A DNA stretch of 31,203 nucleotides from JAHFLF01 sp964560145 (GCA_964560145.1 CAZLKS010000008.1:1-31203); one strand, 5' to 3'; counted from the stretch's first letter, positions 6,329 through 14,745 are shown. Notes: generated by a model not told the origin, from the sequence alone. Numbers and translations: made by a program.

Positions 6329-6667
6329 ATGACATCAAAATCAGAAATTCCTCCAGCAGCCCCTGCATCTCCCGAGAAGGGCTTGACTCCCGAAGTCGCA
6401 GTTGCAACCGAAATAAAAGCAGCTAAAGAACATGAAGCGGCTCACGGAGCTGGTGAAGAAAAAGCGAAATGGTATCTTCGCGGCCCGTTGCTCGCCGGCT
6501 TTTTGCTCATTACTGGTGCTGTGTTGGCAGGCAAGGCACTTTTGGAGAAACTTGAAGGAGGCGTTAAGGTCGCCGAGAGTGGTAAGTTGGATGCTGGCGG
6601 TGGGCATGGTGGCGGTCACGGAGGTGGACATGGAGGCGGTCACGGAGGCGGTCACGGCGGTCATTAA
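6329..6667 (+). CDS. Single-pass membrane protein with Gly-Gly-His repeat tail
   Basis: This 112-residue protein begins with an Ala/Pro/Glu-rich stretch, includes one transmembrane helix (about 52-70, GPLLAGFLLITGAVLAGKAL), and ends in repeats of GGGH or GGH from about residue 90 to the last residue, with seven His in 22 residues. Such His/Gly tails in other proteins bind Ni, Zn or Cu; metal storage, delivery or surface binding is therefore possible, but this is inference. No homologous family is recognised. The repeats are also imperfect DNA tandem repeats (ggtggacatggaggcggtcac), so tail length could vary by slippage. The start is supported by the -10 element at 6316. The following gene begins 18 nt after the stop. 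Confidence 0.75.
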   Translation: MTSKSEIPPAAPASPEKGLTPEVAVATEIKAAKEHEAAHGAGEEKAKWYLRGPLLAGFLLITGAVLAGKALLEKLEGGVKVAESGKLDAGGGHGGGHGGGHGGGHGGGHGGH

Positions 6668-6685
6668 TTTGTAGACATTCGAGTG

Positions 6686-6973
6686 ATGCAAGCTTACTTT
6701 CAAAATATCATCTCTGAGAAACAAAAGGCTGGGCTCATTACGGCTCAAGAGGCTTTGGTGCTCAGTACTGTTTTTCAAACGATGAGTTATGAGCAGCTTG
6801 GACAAATTCGTGACCTGATTGAACAAGAGCCATCAGTCGCCGAGCTTTTACTTGATAATGTTTTGCGAAAATTTGAAGCGCTTGGTGTTGATGACCTAGA
6901 TAGTTGGAAACGCGTTATCGCTTACGAGCTTGAAAAATTAGATGCAGTATCTGACTCCCATGCTGAATCGTAA
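6686..6973 (+). CDS. Small acidic helical hypothetical protein
   Basis: A soluble protein of 95 residues, predicted largely helical (AYFQNIISEKQKAGLITAQE, then SYEQLGQIRDLIEQEPSVAELL) and acidic overall. No signal peptide, membrane segment or catalytic motif is seen and I do not recognise a family. ATG 6686 is preferred over GTG 6683, which lies one codon before it. It lies directly after the Gly-His membrane protein gene and is followed by a terminator at 7014-7059, so the two probably form one transcript. Confidence 0.6.
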   Translation: MQAYFQNIISEKQKAGLITAQEALVLSTVFQTMSYEQLGQIRDLIEQEPSVAELLLDNVLRKFEALGVDDLDSWKRVIAYELEKLDAVSDSHAES

Positions 6974-7013
6974 ATTTTTCAAGACCTGGTCCGGCTTTAC
7001 GAGAGCCTAGTCG

Positions 7014-7059
7014 ACAACCGCCTCAGAGCGTCGGTTGTTTGTCGGGTTCTTTTTATTTT
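7014..7059 (+). terminator. Intrinsic terminator
   Basis: ACAACCG (7014-7020) pairs with CGGTTGT (7032-7038), followed by a T-rich tract (TCTTTTTATTTT). It ends the 6329-6973 transcript. Confidence 0.75.
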
Positions 7060-7100
7060 GATACAGTGATACTGATACGAATTAATTCTCATCCTTACTT

Positions 7101-8341
7101 ATGTCAAAAAAACTATGGAAACTGGTTGATGCTGAAACGAAACGACAGCAGGAGACGATTGATTTGATTCCATCGGAGAATATTGTGGAGCCTGAGATTC
7201 TTGGTGTTCTTGGCACCCCACTCGTGAACAAATACTCCGAGGGCTATCCGATGCGTCGTTATTATGGTGGCAATGAGTTCTGTGACCAGATTGAACTTTT
7301 AGCGCAAGAAGAGGGTCTTAAAGCATTCGGACTTAAAGGCGGGCTTTCGACGGAGCTTTCACCTGCCGCCCTGAAAGACGAGAAGTTCGCACAGCAGAAT
7401 CGTTGGTATCTGAATGTTCAAGCTTACTCCGGTTCGCCGGCAAATCTGGCAATATACTTTGCCTTGCTTAAACCGGGGGATGCCGTGATGGGACTGAAGC
7501 TATCTGAGGGTGGTCATTTAACGCACGGATTTGGTTTGAACTTTTCCGGAACTTTCTACAAGTCGGTTCAGTATTCACTGGTTCCGCAGACCGGTGAGAT
7601 TGACTATGCGGAGATGGAGAGGCTTGCGATTGAAAGTAAGCCAAAGATGATTTATTCCGGGGCAACGGCGTATCCACGCGTGATTGACTTTAAACGTATC
7701 GGTGAAATCGCTAAAAAAGTTGGCGCCTATCACGTCGCGGACGTAAGCCACATCGCCGGGCTCGTTGCCACAGGACAGCACCCAAGTCCATTTCCGTACG
7801 CTGATATTGTTATGGCAACGACGCACAAGACGATGCGTGGGCCTCGTGGTGCGGTTATCTATGCTCGCACGCCAGCGCTTGCCGCAGCTATCAACAAGGC
7901 GATTATCCCGGGCGTTCAGGGTGGTCCGCACAACAATCAAACCGCGGCCATTGCACTGATGTTTGAGTTTATGCAGCAGACGAAGTTCAAGAAGTATGGT
8001 GCTCAGATTGTTAAAAATGCAAAAGTTTTGGCCAAGGAGCTTACGAGTCACGGTTTCAATCTTGTTTCTGGTGGCACCGACAACCATTTACTGCTCGTAG
8101 ATTTGAAGAACAAAAACATGAGTGGCATGGATGCAGAAAAGCTTCTCGATGCAGCTGGCTTGATTGCTAATCGAAACACGGTACCGGGCGACGAAAAGCC
8201 TTTTAATCCATCGGGCATTCGCATGGGTACGCCTTCGGTTACCAGTCGCGGAATGAAGGAAAAGGAGATGAAAATGATTGCCGGCTTTATCCACCGATTA
8301 ATCGACGGTAAAGAAGCACCGGCAAAGATTCGAAAAGAGGT
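7101..8341 (+). CDS. glyA: Serine hydroxymethyltransferase (3' end lost in gap)
   Basis: This PLP enzyme converts serine and tetrahydrofolate to glycine and methylene-THF. The 413 visible residues include LIPSENIVEP, NKYSEGYPMRRYYGGNEFCD, GGHLTHG and VADVSHIAGL. The PLP lysine is in ATTHKTMRGPRGA (Lys243), and SGIRMGTPSVTSRG lies near the C-terminus. The frame is open when the 100-N gap begins, so only the last few residues are missing. An insertion of roughly 18 residues (KGGLSTELSPAALKDEKFAQ region, about 78-100) precedes YLNVQAYSGSPAN, where most SHMTs are shorter. folD, which acts on the product methylene-THF, lies directly after the gap on the same strand, fitting a one-carbon operon. 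Confidence 0.96.
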
Positions 8342-8441
8342 NNNNNNNNNNNNNNNNNNNNNNNNNNNNNNNNNNNNNNNNNNNNNNNNNNNNNNNNNNN
8401 NNNNNNNNNNNNNNNNNNNNNNNNNNNNNNNNNNNNNNNNN
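8342..8441. other. Assembly gap (100 N) between glyA and folD
   Basis: Exactly 100 N, so a placeholder of unknown true length. It must contain at least the glyA stop and the folD N-terminus (roughly 60-80 codons). The apparent continuous frame across it is an artefact. Confidence 0.99.
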
Positions 8442-9071
8442 GTGAAATTTGTTTTGTATCAACTTGCGGACACGCTCTCGCAGGAGGAGCTTGTCGCGCG
8501 GGTCGCGGCAATTTCAGCTGATGAGAAGGTGGGCGGTATGATAGTTCAGCTTCCGCTTCCTAAGCAATACGACCGTGTTGCCGTTCTTAATGCTATTAGC
8601 ATCGGCAAAGATGTTGATGTATTAAACGGCGAGGCAACCAAGGTGCTCGCACCAGCGGCCGCGGCACTCAAGCGAGTGTTAAAAGAAATTAATTTCGATA
8701 CAACGGGGAAAAACGCTGTAGTAATTGGTTCTGGTCTATTGATTGGCCGGCCCGTTGTGAATTGGCTCGCTGACAAAACACAGTCCGTTTCGATTATTAA
8801 TCGCGGCGGATACAATGCCGAGTCGCTTCGCGAGGCTGATTTGGTGGTGACCGGCACCGGTGTTTCTGGCTTGGTTCGCGGAGAACACCTCAAAAAAGGT
8901 GCGGTGGTGATTGATTTCGGGTATGGGCGCAATGCGAAAGGAGAGCTCGAAGGTGACGTTGATTTCGAATCGTCTAAAGATATTGCAAGTTATCTTACCC
9001 CGACGCGCGGCGGCATGGGACCAATCGTAGTGGCGATGCTCTTCTCGAACTTCTATCGTTTAGTGGGTTAG
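8442..9071 (+). CDS. folD: Bifunctional methylene-THF dehydrogenase/cyclohydrolase, C-terminal part
   Basis: The 209 visible residues match FolD from the end of the catalytic domain onward. VGGMIVQLPLP and GKDVDVLNG (DKDVDGF in most members) line the folate site. NAVVIGSGLLIGRPVV is the NAD(P)-binding loop, GAVVIDFGYG and GDVDFE follow, and TPTRGGMGPIVVAML replaces the usual TPVPGGVGPMTVAML. The N-terminal region with the catalytic YxxxK motif lies in the gap, so catalytic competence cannot be judged. FolD oxidises methylene-THF to methenyl-THF and hydrolyses it to formyl-THF. Its position after glyA supports a folate one-carbon unit. Confidence 0.92.
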   Translation: MKFVLYQLADTLSQEELVARVAAISADEKVGGMIVQLPLPKQYDRVAVLNAISIGKDVDVLNGEATKVLAPAAAALKRVLKEINFDTTGKNAVVIGSGLLIGRPVVNWLADKTQSVSIINRGGYNAESLREADLVVTGTGVSGLVRGEHLKKGAVVIDFGYGRNAKGELEGDVDFESSKDIASYLTPTRGGMGPIVVAMLFSNFYRLVG

Positions 9072-9096
9072 TGTTCAATGATTCACGCATTGATGA

Positions 9097-9102
9097 TATA
9101 CT
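9097..9102 (+). promoter_or_regulatory. -10 element, leaderless start of the HTH gene
   Basis: TATACT lies exactly 6 nt before ATG 9109, putting +1 on the start codon. A weak -35 (TTCAAT, 9074-9079) is 17 bp upstream. Confidence 0.6.
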
Positions 9103-9108
9103 GTATAC

Positions 9109-9801
9109 ATGCGTGGTCTGAGGTTCGTACATGAAAGGGAATTAGCAATTAAGATGCGAAAGCAGGGGCTTTCCATCGTTGCAATTGAGCAAAAGGTCAA
9201 GATTAACCGATCAACTCTTTCTGGATGGTTCAAGAATATTCATCTTTCTCCGAAGAAAAAGGAGCTACTCGAGAAATCGAAAATGGATGCCTTGCGGCGA
9301 GCTCGGACTAAGGCAAAAGAATGGCACATTGCTGCAAAGAATAATCGCTTGATTATTGCCGAAAAAGAAGCACATTCCGTTCTTTCTCAAATTGACTTCA
9401 AGCAGAAGAGTATTCTTGAGTTTGCACTTGCAATGCTCTATTGGGGTGAAGGATTTAAGAAGTCTACGGAAACTGGTCTTGGTAACTCAGATCCGCTGCT
9501 GGTTTCGCTCTTCGTCAAATTACTAAGAGTTAGTTTTAGTATCCCGGTTCATCAGATCCGCTGTGAATTATATTTACGGTATGATCAGGATGAAGAAAAG
9601 GAAAAACTGTTTTGGTCAAAAACGACGGGAATTCCATTAAGTGGTTTTAGGTATGTGTCTAAGGACGAGCGAACGAAAAGTTCTAAAACATTCGAAGGAT
9701 ATCACGGTGTGTGTGCTGTGCGCTGTGGGAATGTTGCAATTGCCCGTAAATTAGGTAATATAAGTAAGCTTTTCGCCGAGCATCTTTTAGGGCGCGCATA
9801 G
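9109..9801 (+). CDS. HTH protein with LAGLIDADG-like C-terminal domain
   Basis: This 230-residue protein has an N-terminal helix-turn-helix (about 10-42: ELAIKMRKQGLSIVAIEQKV, then NRSTLSGWFKNIHLS), a basic helical linker (45-95), and a C-terminal domain with ILEFALAMLYWGEGFKK and GLGNSDPLLVSLFVKLLR. The YWGEG and NSDP pattern resembles the LAGLIDADG-type fold of homing endonucleases and the WhiA N-domain; this is judged from motif spacing only. It could be a DNA-binding regulator or an endonuclease derivative. Its last codons and stop (9799-9801) lie inside the tRNA-Val gene, overlapping it by 10 nt, so gene and tRNA are physically linked. Start is set by the -10 at 9097-9102. Confidence 0.7.
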   Translation: MRGLRFVHERELAIKMRKQGLSIVAIEQKVKINRSTLSGWFKNIHLSPKKKELLEKSKMDALRRARTKAKEWHIAAKNNRLIIAEKEAHSVLSQIDFKQKSILEFALAMLYWGEGFKKSTETGLGNSDPLLVSLFVKLLRVSFSIPVHQIRCELYLRYDQDEEKEKLFWSKTTGIPLSGFRYVSKDERTKSSKTFEGYHGVCAVRCGNVAIARKLGNISKLFAEHLLGRA

Positions 9802-9863
9802 CTCAATGGTAGAGCGTTTCGTTGACATCGAAAAGGTTCCAAGTCCGATTCTTGGTGCGCGCA
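9792..9863 (+). tRNA. tRNA-Val (anticodon GAC)
   Basis: 72 nt: acceptor GCGCGCA/TGCGCGC, discriminator A at 9863, D arm GCTC-AATGGTA-GAGC, anticodon stem TTTCG/CGAAA around loop TTGACAT (anticodon GAC), T arm CCAAG-TCCGATT-CTTGG. The T-loop has C in place of the usual second T (TCCGATT rather than TTCGATT), which is uncommon. CCA is not encoded. The 5' end overlaps the upstream gene by 10 nt and the downstream ATG starts 1 nt after the 3' end. Confidence 0.93.
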
Positions 9864-9864
9864 C

Positions 9865-10746
9865 ATGGAAACTCTTTGGCAGCTCGATTCTTTTAAGACT
9901 CGTGACGGTCTCAAGCTCTACGGCATTTTGAGCGAGCCGGAGGTTTTTGATTCGGCGCGAACGGCGGTTATTCTGATTCACGGACTCACGGGTGCTTTCT
10001 ATCATGGTCTGGCACGAGCCGAGGCATTGCAGGCGCTGTGTCAGCACGCAGGGTATGCCCTGGCGGCATATAACAATCGCGGGCATGATGTTGTTCTCCC
10101 CGGTCTTTTTGAGAACAAAAAAGGGATTGAGTCTTTCGGTGGCTCTGGCTTCGAAAAGTTTGAACACTGTGTTTATGACATTGATGGCGTTATCGCTCAT
10201 CTCAAGAAGAAAGGTTATCGAAAGTTCGTACTTGTCGGACACAGTACCGGCGCAAACAAAGTTGCGTATTATCTTTCCCAGTATCGTAGTGCGAGTCATA
10301 TCGTTGGCGGTATTCTGCTCTCGCCGATATCTGATATTGCTGGCGAGGTAAGTATGCATAAAAGCGACTACGAAAGTATGCGAAAAAAAGTGAGCCGCAT
10401 GAAGCCCGGTGAGTTAATCGTCAGTGAGCTCGGTCCGTTTGTTATGTCACCGGCACGATTTAAGAGTTTGTACGAGCCAGGCAGTAGCGAGGATATATTT
10501 CCGTATTATGACGAAAAAGCAGACTGGAAACTTTTCTCGAAGATAGAGACGCCGCTATTGGTTTGTGTTGGCGCGAAAGACGAGTGGCTCGATAGACCAA
10601 CAAAGCAGTATTTCGAAGGTTTCGTTGCGCATGCATCGGGTAAGGCAGCGATAGAAACAAGAGCCATCCCCAGCGCAAATCATGGCTATAAAAAGAAAGA
10701 AAAATTTCTTGCACAGATACTCATTCAATGGATACAAAACCTTTAG
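9865..10746 (+). CDS. Alpha/beta hydrolase
   Basis: This 293-residue serine hydrolase has the complete triad: Ser127 in the nucleophile elbow VGHSTGANK, Asp239 in GAKDEWLD and His273 in SANHGYK. The oxyanion strand VILIHGLTG (35-43) precedes it. The HSTG elbow and the overall length recall the UPF0613/DUF1749-like group, but the substrate is unknown. The protein is cytoplasmic. ATG 9865 begins one nucleotide after tRNA-Val, leaving no room for a ribosome-binding site outside the tRNA; no alternative start lies before the conserved TRDGLKLYG. Processing of the tRNA 3' end would release an mRNA starting at or within a base or two of the AUG. The last 19 nt overlap the pseudouridine synthase gene, so the two are translationally coupled. 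Confidence 0.88.
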   Translation: METLWQLDSFKTRDGLKLYGILSEPEVFDSARTAVILIHGLTGAFYHGLARAEALQALCQHAGYALAAYNNRGHDVVLPGLFENKKGIESFGGSGFEKFEHCVYDIDGVIAHLKKKGYRKFVLVGHSTGANKVAYYLSQYRSASHIVGGILLSPISDIAGEVSMHKSDYESMRKKVSRMKPGELIVSELGPFVMSPARFKSLYEPGSSEDIFPYYDEKADWKLFSKIETPLLVCVGAKDEWLDRPTKQYFEGFVAHASGKAAIETRAIPSANHGYKKKEKFLAQILIQWIQNL

Positions 10747-11504
10747 TTCCGACGGTTCTCTATGAAGATAAAGACTTATTGGTCATTAACAAACCAGCCG
10801 GTCTTTTAGTTCACGGCATTTATACCAATGCTGGGCCAAAACACACCGAGGGTACTCTGGTGGACTGGCTCGCCGAGCAGTATCCTGAAACGCAAGAGGT
10901 TGGTGATCGTGACGAAGAAAATCTTATCCGTCAGCAGCGGGGTGGCATTGTGCACCGGCTTGATAGGGAGACGAGTGGTGCTATGGTTATCGCTCGAAAT
11001 CAGAAGTCGTTCGAATATTTAAAGAAACTTTTTCAGGGGAGAACAATCGCCAAGCAGTACGTTACTCTTGTTTGGGGCAGAATTCACGAAAAGAGTGGCG
11101 TCATTGATAAACCGATTAGTATCAAGGACGGAACGGTCAAGCGCACCGTCTTTAAGGGTAAGATGCCGCGGGAGGCGGTGACGGAGTATACAACCGGTGA
11201 CCACTACCAGTACCGGCACGGTAAACATTGCGATGAGTTGACTCTTATGAAGGTGATGCCAAAAACGGGACGAACGCATCAAATTCGCGTTCACTTTAGC
11301 TCTATCGGTCATTCCGTCGTTGGCGATAAGCTCTATGGTAAACGCGGCGCACTCGTTTTTGACGATGGCACTGAGCTTTCTCGTCAGTTCCTCCACGCAG
11401 AAAAGATTGAGTTTAAGTCGCCGAGCGGGCAAAAGATAGCAATCACGGCGCCGCTGCCCGACGATCTTCGTGATGCGTTGGCGAAATTGGAACAGGTAGT
11501 CTAG
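10728..11504 (+). CDS. RluA-family pseudouridine synthase
   Basis: At 258 residues this has the RluA catalytic core: LLVINKPAGLLVHG (17-30), GGIVHRLDRETSGAMVIA with catalytic Asp79, KQYVTLVWG, and PKTGRTHQIRVHFSSIGHSVVGD near the C-terminus. It isomerises uridine to pseudouridine in rRNA or tRNA. There is no S4 domain at the N-terminus, as in RluA/RluC-like short forms; exact target sites cannot be told. The start overlaps the hydrolase gene by 19 nt. It converges with the DUF4012 gene, with only 2 bp between the stop codons and no terminator, so antisense overlap of transcripts is likely. Confidence 0.92.
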   Translation: MDTKPLVPTVLYEDKDLLVINKPAGLLVHGIYTNAGPKHTEGTLVDWLAEQYPETQEVGDRDEENLIRQQRGGIVHRLDRETSGAMVIARNQKSFEYLKKLFQGRTIAKQYVTLVWGRIHEKSGVIDKPISIKDGTVKRTVFKGKMPREAVTEYTTGDHYQYRHGKHCDELTLMKVMPKTGRTHQIRVHFSSIGHSVVGDKLYGKRGALVFDDGTELSRQFLHAEKIEFKSPSGQKIAITAPLPDDLRDALAKLEQVV

Positions 11505-11506
11505 CG

Positions 11507-13474
11507 CTACTGGATTGGAATGAGCGACTGGCGAATTCGAATGCGGCCAGCTGGCTCGTCGGTTTCGTAGTGAATAACAGCGTTATTTATTTCTTTCCAT
11601 TTGTAGAGTGGAGGAGCAGTGATGGTTATCTCGAGTGTTGTTGATGCGCCAGACTGTTTCTCGAAAACGAACTCATAAGGAGTGCTGCTTTGCGGATTGA
11701 GACGGCGAGGATTTGTGTATTCGAGAGTGAACTTACTAAGCGAGCCCGCCGCTGTATTGAGCCAGTTTGAGAAAACGGTTTTTTCGTTGATAATCGTTCG
11801 GTCAATGCCAAATTCATCTAAGTAGCGGTTAGTCGAAGCAATTGCTGCAAGTGTTTCGTCGGTTGCATAGTTTTTGTAGTTACGGATAGGCGTTCTCGGC
11901 CACTCACTTCGCCCGGAGGTTTTTGTTAGTCGAGTGCCAAGCGGCGTGTAGACCTGAATATAATTACGATTGGTTGAGCGATACCACCATTCCTTTTGCT
12001 TGTTGCCCGAATGCTTGCGAGTTACTGTGAGAACATTTGAAATGACACCGTTCTCACTGATTGAGGCGTCGAAGCTAATCTTTTGACTAACAAAAGCATC
12101 GCTCTTCCCACCGCCGATATTTGCATTGACCACCGCTAAGTACTCGTTTATCACGTTCGGGTTTGAAGCAAGTATGTCGCCAGCGATGCCTTCGTTGTGT
12201 GCATAGCGCTGAAGCTCTTTGTTCTCGAAATAGAGCATAATGTCACGCTGACTTAGGTGGCGTTTGAGGGTTGCGATAAACGAGCGCTTTTCTTCATCGC
12301 TAAGCGTTGTTAGCTGATTGATGATGAGCGGTGCGAGTACTTTCAGAATACGTTTTGGTTGATTCTTCTTTTTGTCGGCCCCCGATTCAACTTCGCGCTG
12401 AAGTTCACTCAGGAAATTCTCCGGAGTGACAGTCATTTTATATTCGGGTACTTCAATCGGACCAACAAGTATCAGAATGTCTTTAAGAACATTGGTGTTG
12501 ATGGCAATTGTTGTATCGAAGGAGATTTTTCTCTCTTGATATATCTTTGAGTTGTTTAGGAACCCCATAACTTTGCGAGCGGAAGTGGGGAAGTCGAAAA
12601 ACCAGTTTCCGTCACGCGCCTCCCAGTCTTTTGTTATTTGCTGGAGTGGTTCGGGCGGAATGAGTCGCTGGTCGAGCTGTCCGTCGGGATCGTAGATGTC
12701 ACGAATTTCGATTTCGTTGATACTTCCTTGTTGTAGTTCTATGCGGGCGTAACTGCCGATGAAGCCGCCGGCTGGTCGAATTTCGCTTGGATTTTGGAAG
12801 AGTACAAGAATGTGATGCGGTGTAACCGTTGAGAGGAGCGACATCACAGCGTCAAGCGCCTCGGTTTTTTTTGTGATTTCAGCGCGCAAACTCGCAAGCG
12901 ATTTTAGTGCGCCTTCGTCGAATCCGCTTTGTTGTCCATCAAGCTTGTTTATATAGTCCGTCAGGCGGGCGAGTTTCTCGCGAAATTGCAATAATCGACT
13001 TAGGAGCTCGGGACCACGCTTGTTAATCATGAGCTCGGCTGCATTTTCTTTGAGATAGGCGATATCGTCATTCAGGTGAATGGCGGTACCAGAGATGCCA
13101 GCGAGGTTTTGGAGAAGTGCGGGGATAGCATCAACTTTTTCGCTGACTATTCCCCAAAGTCGCGAAAGGCTGAGTACGCCGTAACGATTGGCTTCGTCTT
13201 GAATGAGCTTAACCTCGTCATCAATTTTAACGAGGGGTTGTCGTGCTCCGACTGGGTCGAGGTTGCGCAGCGCTATCCGTGCTTCTTCGAGCTGACTATA
13301 GATTTGAGTCTTGGATTGATCGGCGAAGTCTTTTAATAAGAAAATTCGATAGGCGTAAAAGCCGACGATGAAAAGAATGATGGCAAGAATACTGTTGGCA
13401 AAATAGTGGCGACGTGACCAGCCGCGTTTAATGCTAAACTGTGCGGCAGTTCGCTTGAGGAATGATGTAGCCAT
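11507..13474 (-). CDS. DUF4012 membrane-anchored extracellular protein
   Basis: This 655-residue protein starts with a basic cytoplasmic segment and one transmembrane helix (about 26-47, YFANSILAIILFIVGFYAYR). A coiled-coil region (50-215) comes next, then the DUF4012 signature, LVLFQNPSEIRPAGGFIGSY (about residues 224-243) and DIYDPDGQLD. The rest (about 440-655) is beta-rich. DUF4012 proteins occur in Gram-positive bacteria and CPR and are often encoded with glycosyltransferases and polysaccharide genes. The molecular function is not established; a cell-surface or cell-envelope role is inferred. It overlaps the upstream glycosyltransferase stop by one base (TAATG arrangement), so translation is coupled. 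Confidence 0.85.
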   Translation of the reverse strand: MATSFLKRTAAQFSIKRGWSRRHYFANSILAIILFIVGFYAYRIFLLKDFADQSKTQIYSQLEEARIALRNLDPVGARQPLVKIDDEVKLIQDEANRYGVLSLSRLWGIVSEKVDAIPALLQNLAGISGTAIHLNDDIAYLKENAAELMINKRGPELLSRLLQFREKLARLTDYINKLDGQQSGFDEGALKSLASLRAEITKKTEALDAVMSLLSTVTPHHILVLFQNPSEIRPAGGFIGSYARIELQQGSINEIEIRDIYDPDGQLDQRLIPPEPLQQITKDWEARDGNWFFDFPTSARKVMGFLNNSKIYQERKISFDTTIAINTNVLKDILILVGPIEVPEYKMTVTPENFLSELQREVESGADKKKNQPKRILKVLAPLIINQLTTLSDEEKRSFIATLKRHLSQRDIMLYFENKELQRYAHNEGIAGDILASNPNVINEYLAVVNANIGGGKSDAFVSQKISFDASISENGVISNVLTVTRKHSGNKQKEWWYRSTNRNYIQVYTPLGTRLTKTSGRSEWPRTPIRNYKNYATDETLAAIASTNRYLDEFGIDRTIINEKTVFSNWLNTAAGSLSKFTLEYTNPRRLNPQSSTPYEFVFEKQSGASTTLEITITAPPLYKWKEINNAVIHYETDEPAGRIRIRQSLIPIQ

Positions 13475-14622
13475 TAGAGAGCTTGTTTAAATGATTCGAG
13501 CGTTTTGTATGCAGCAGTCGTCCATGAGAAGCGTTTACTATTTTCGAAGCCGGCGCTTATTATATTTTCCCTTAGTTTGTTGTCACTTTCAATGGCCTTC
13601 AGTGCATCAGCAAGCACGCTGATGTTCCAAGGGTCGAATAAGATTGCAGAGGCTGCGAGTGTCTCTGCGAGCGAGGTGCGATTTGAAGATAGGACGGGCA
13701 CGCCGCACGCCTGTGCTTCGAGGGGTGGGAAGCCGAAACCTTCAAACCAACTCGGAAACACAAAACTACGGGCGCAATTATAGAGAAGCACGCGCTCGTC
13801 ATCTTTAATGGGACCAAGAAAGCGAATGGCGTTTCGGCTTGGTAGAGCGTCAGCAAGTCGATGGAGTTGTGATGATTGAAAGCCGTCACGTCCCGCGAGT
13901 ACGAGTTCATAATCCTGAAAACGAGTATCGCTGTGGAATATATCGAAGGCTCGGATAAGTAGCGGTAAGTTCTTGCGAGGTTCGAGAGAGCCGAGGTAGA
14001 GGATGAATGGCTTATTGAGTTTTTGCTCGATGCGAAAAGCCTTGAGTCGGCCATCTGCGGCAGCAATATGTTCAAAAGTGGGGCTAATGCCTGGATAGAT
14101 AACGGAGATTTTTTCGCTTGGTATCGACAAAAAAGAGCTCAGGTCGTTCTTAGTGAATTCTGAGACTGCGATAATGCGCTCTGCTGCCTGTGCTTGTTTT
14201 GCGTAGCGCTGAAGGCGGTGCCATATTTTTTGTTCGGTAGAGAAAAACTGCGGATAGTGCAAAAACGAGAGATCGTGAAAGGTAATGACGCGGGGTGTTT
14301 CTGTGTGGGGTAGTAGATTAAAGTGGGGGCTGAAGAGTATCTCGGGTTTTTGACTGGGAGCGAATTGTTCAAGGCGGGGAGCGTTGAACAAGCGAAACGA
14401 AAGATCGAGGAGACGATTGGGAAGATGCTTCTGTACAACGGAAACATTTGGGCGCTCGAGCCAGTCTGCAGGAAGCGGCTCGGCGCTTAGACCGTTATAG
14501 AAAAGAGTGTAGTGGTGTTCGGGGAACTCTCGAAGAAAGGTCTGGATGAGGTCACGGGTGTATCCGGGGATGCCGGTTGTTCCGCCACGGGCAAGGAGGC
14601 GGATGTCAATCAGAATGTTCAT
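13474..14622 (-). CDS. Glycosyltransferase, GT4-type (GT-B fold)
   Basis: At 382 residues this has a GT-B layout: the N-terminal domain begins MNILIDIRLLARGGTTGIPGY with RVITFHDLSFLHYP, and the C-terminal nucleotide-sugar domain has ILYLGSLEPRKNLPLLIRAF, then FVFPSWFEGFGFPPLEAQAC with the family's E-x7-E motif. It probably transfers a sugar from an NDP- or GDP-activated donor to a cell-surface glycan. No signal peptide is present, so it acts at the cytoplasmic face. The DUF4012 gene follows with a 1-nt overlap. Its ATG lies exactly 6 nt after TATACT on the minus strand, predicting a leaderless mRNA. Confidence 0.92.
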   Translation of the reverse strand: MNILIDIRLLARGGTTGIPGYTRDLIQTFLREFPEHHYTLFYNGLSAEPLPADWLERPNVSVVQKHLPNRLLDLSFRLFNAPRLEQFAPSQKPEILFSPHFNLLPHTETPRVITFHDLSFLHYPQFFSTEQKIWHRLQRYAKQAQAAERIIAVSEFTKNDLSSFLSIPSEKISVIYPGISPTFEHIAAADGRLKAFRIEQKLNKPFILYLGSLEPRKNLPLLIRAFDIFHSDTRFQDYELVLAGRDGFQSSQLHRLADALPSRNAIRFLGPIKDDERVLLYNCARSFVFPSWFEGFGFPPLEAQACGVPVLSSNRTSLAETLAASAILFDPWNISVLADALKAIESDNKLRENIISAGFENSKRFSWTTAAYKTLESFKQAL

Positions 14623-14628
14623 AGAGTA

Positions 14629-14634
14629 AGTATA
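14629..14634 (-). promoter_or_regulatory. -10 element, leaderless start of the glycosyltransferase operon
   Basis: Minus-strand TATACT (14634-14629) is 6 nt before ATG 14622. No recognisable -35. Confidence 0.5.
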
Positions 14635-14664
14635 CCCTGACTATGACCTATCTGCCCTAGGGGG

Positions 14665-14693
14665 TTGCGTGATTTCTGCTTTTCTGGTATTCT
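14665..14693 (+). promoter_or_regulatory. rplS promoter
   Basis: TTGCGT (14665-14670), 17 bp, TATTCT (14688-14693) preceded by an extended TGG. Transcription from about 14700 gives a 46-nt leader with no SD. Confidence 0.65.
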
Positions 14694-14745
14694 GTAACCC
14701 ATTCGTATTAGTACTCTTTAAATTAAGAAATTCAAGCGACCATCT

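Noticed and set aside
7101..9071. Apparent GlyA-FolD fusion protein
   Set aside because: The frame is continuous only because 100 Ns separate the parts; the FolD N-terminus and the GlyA stop are missing, so it is a gap artefact.
9787..10359. Minus-strand 190-residue frame across tRNA-Val and the hydrolase
   Set aside because: It runs antisense through a tRNA and a gene with a full catalytic triad; it shows no motif of its own.
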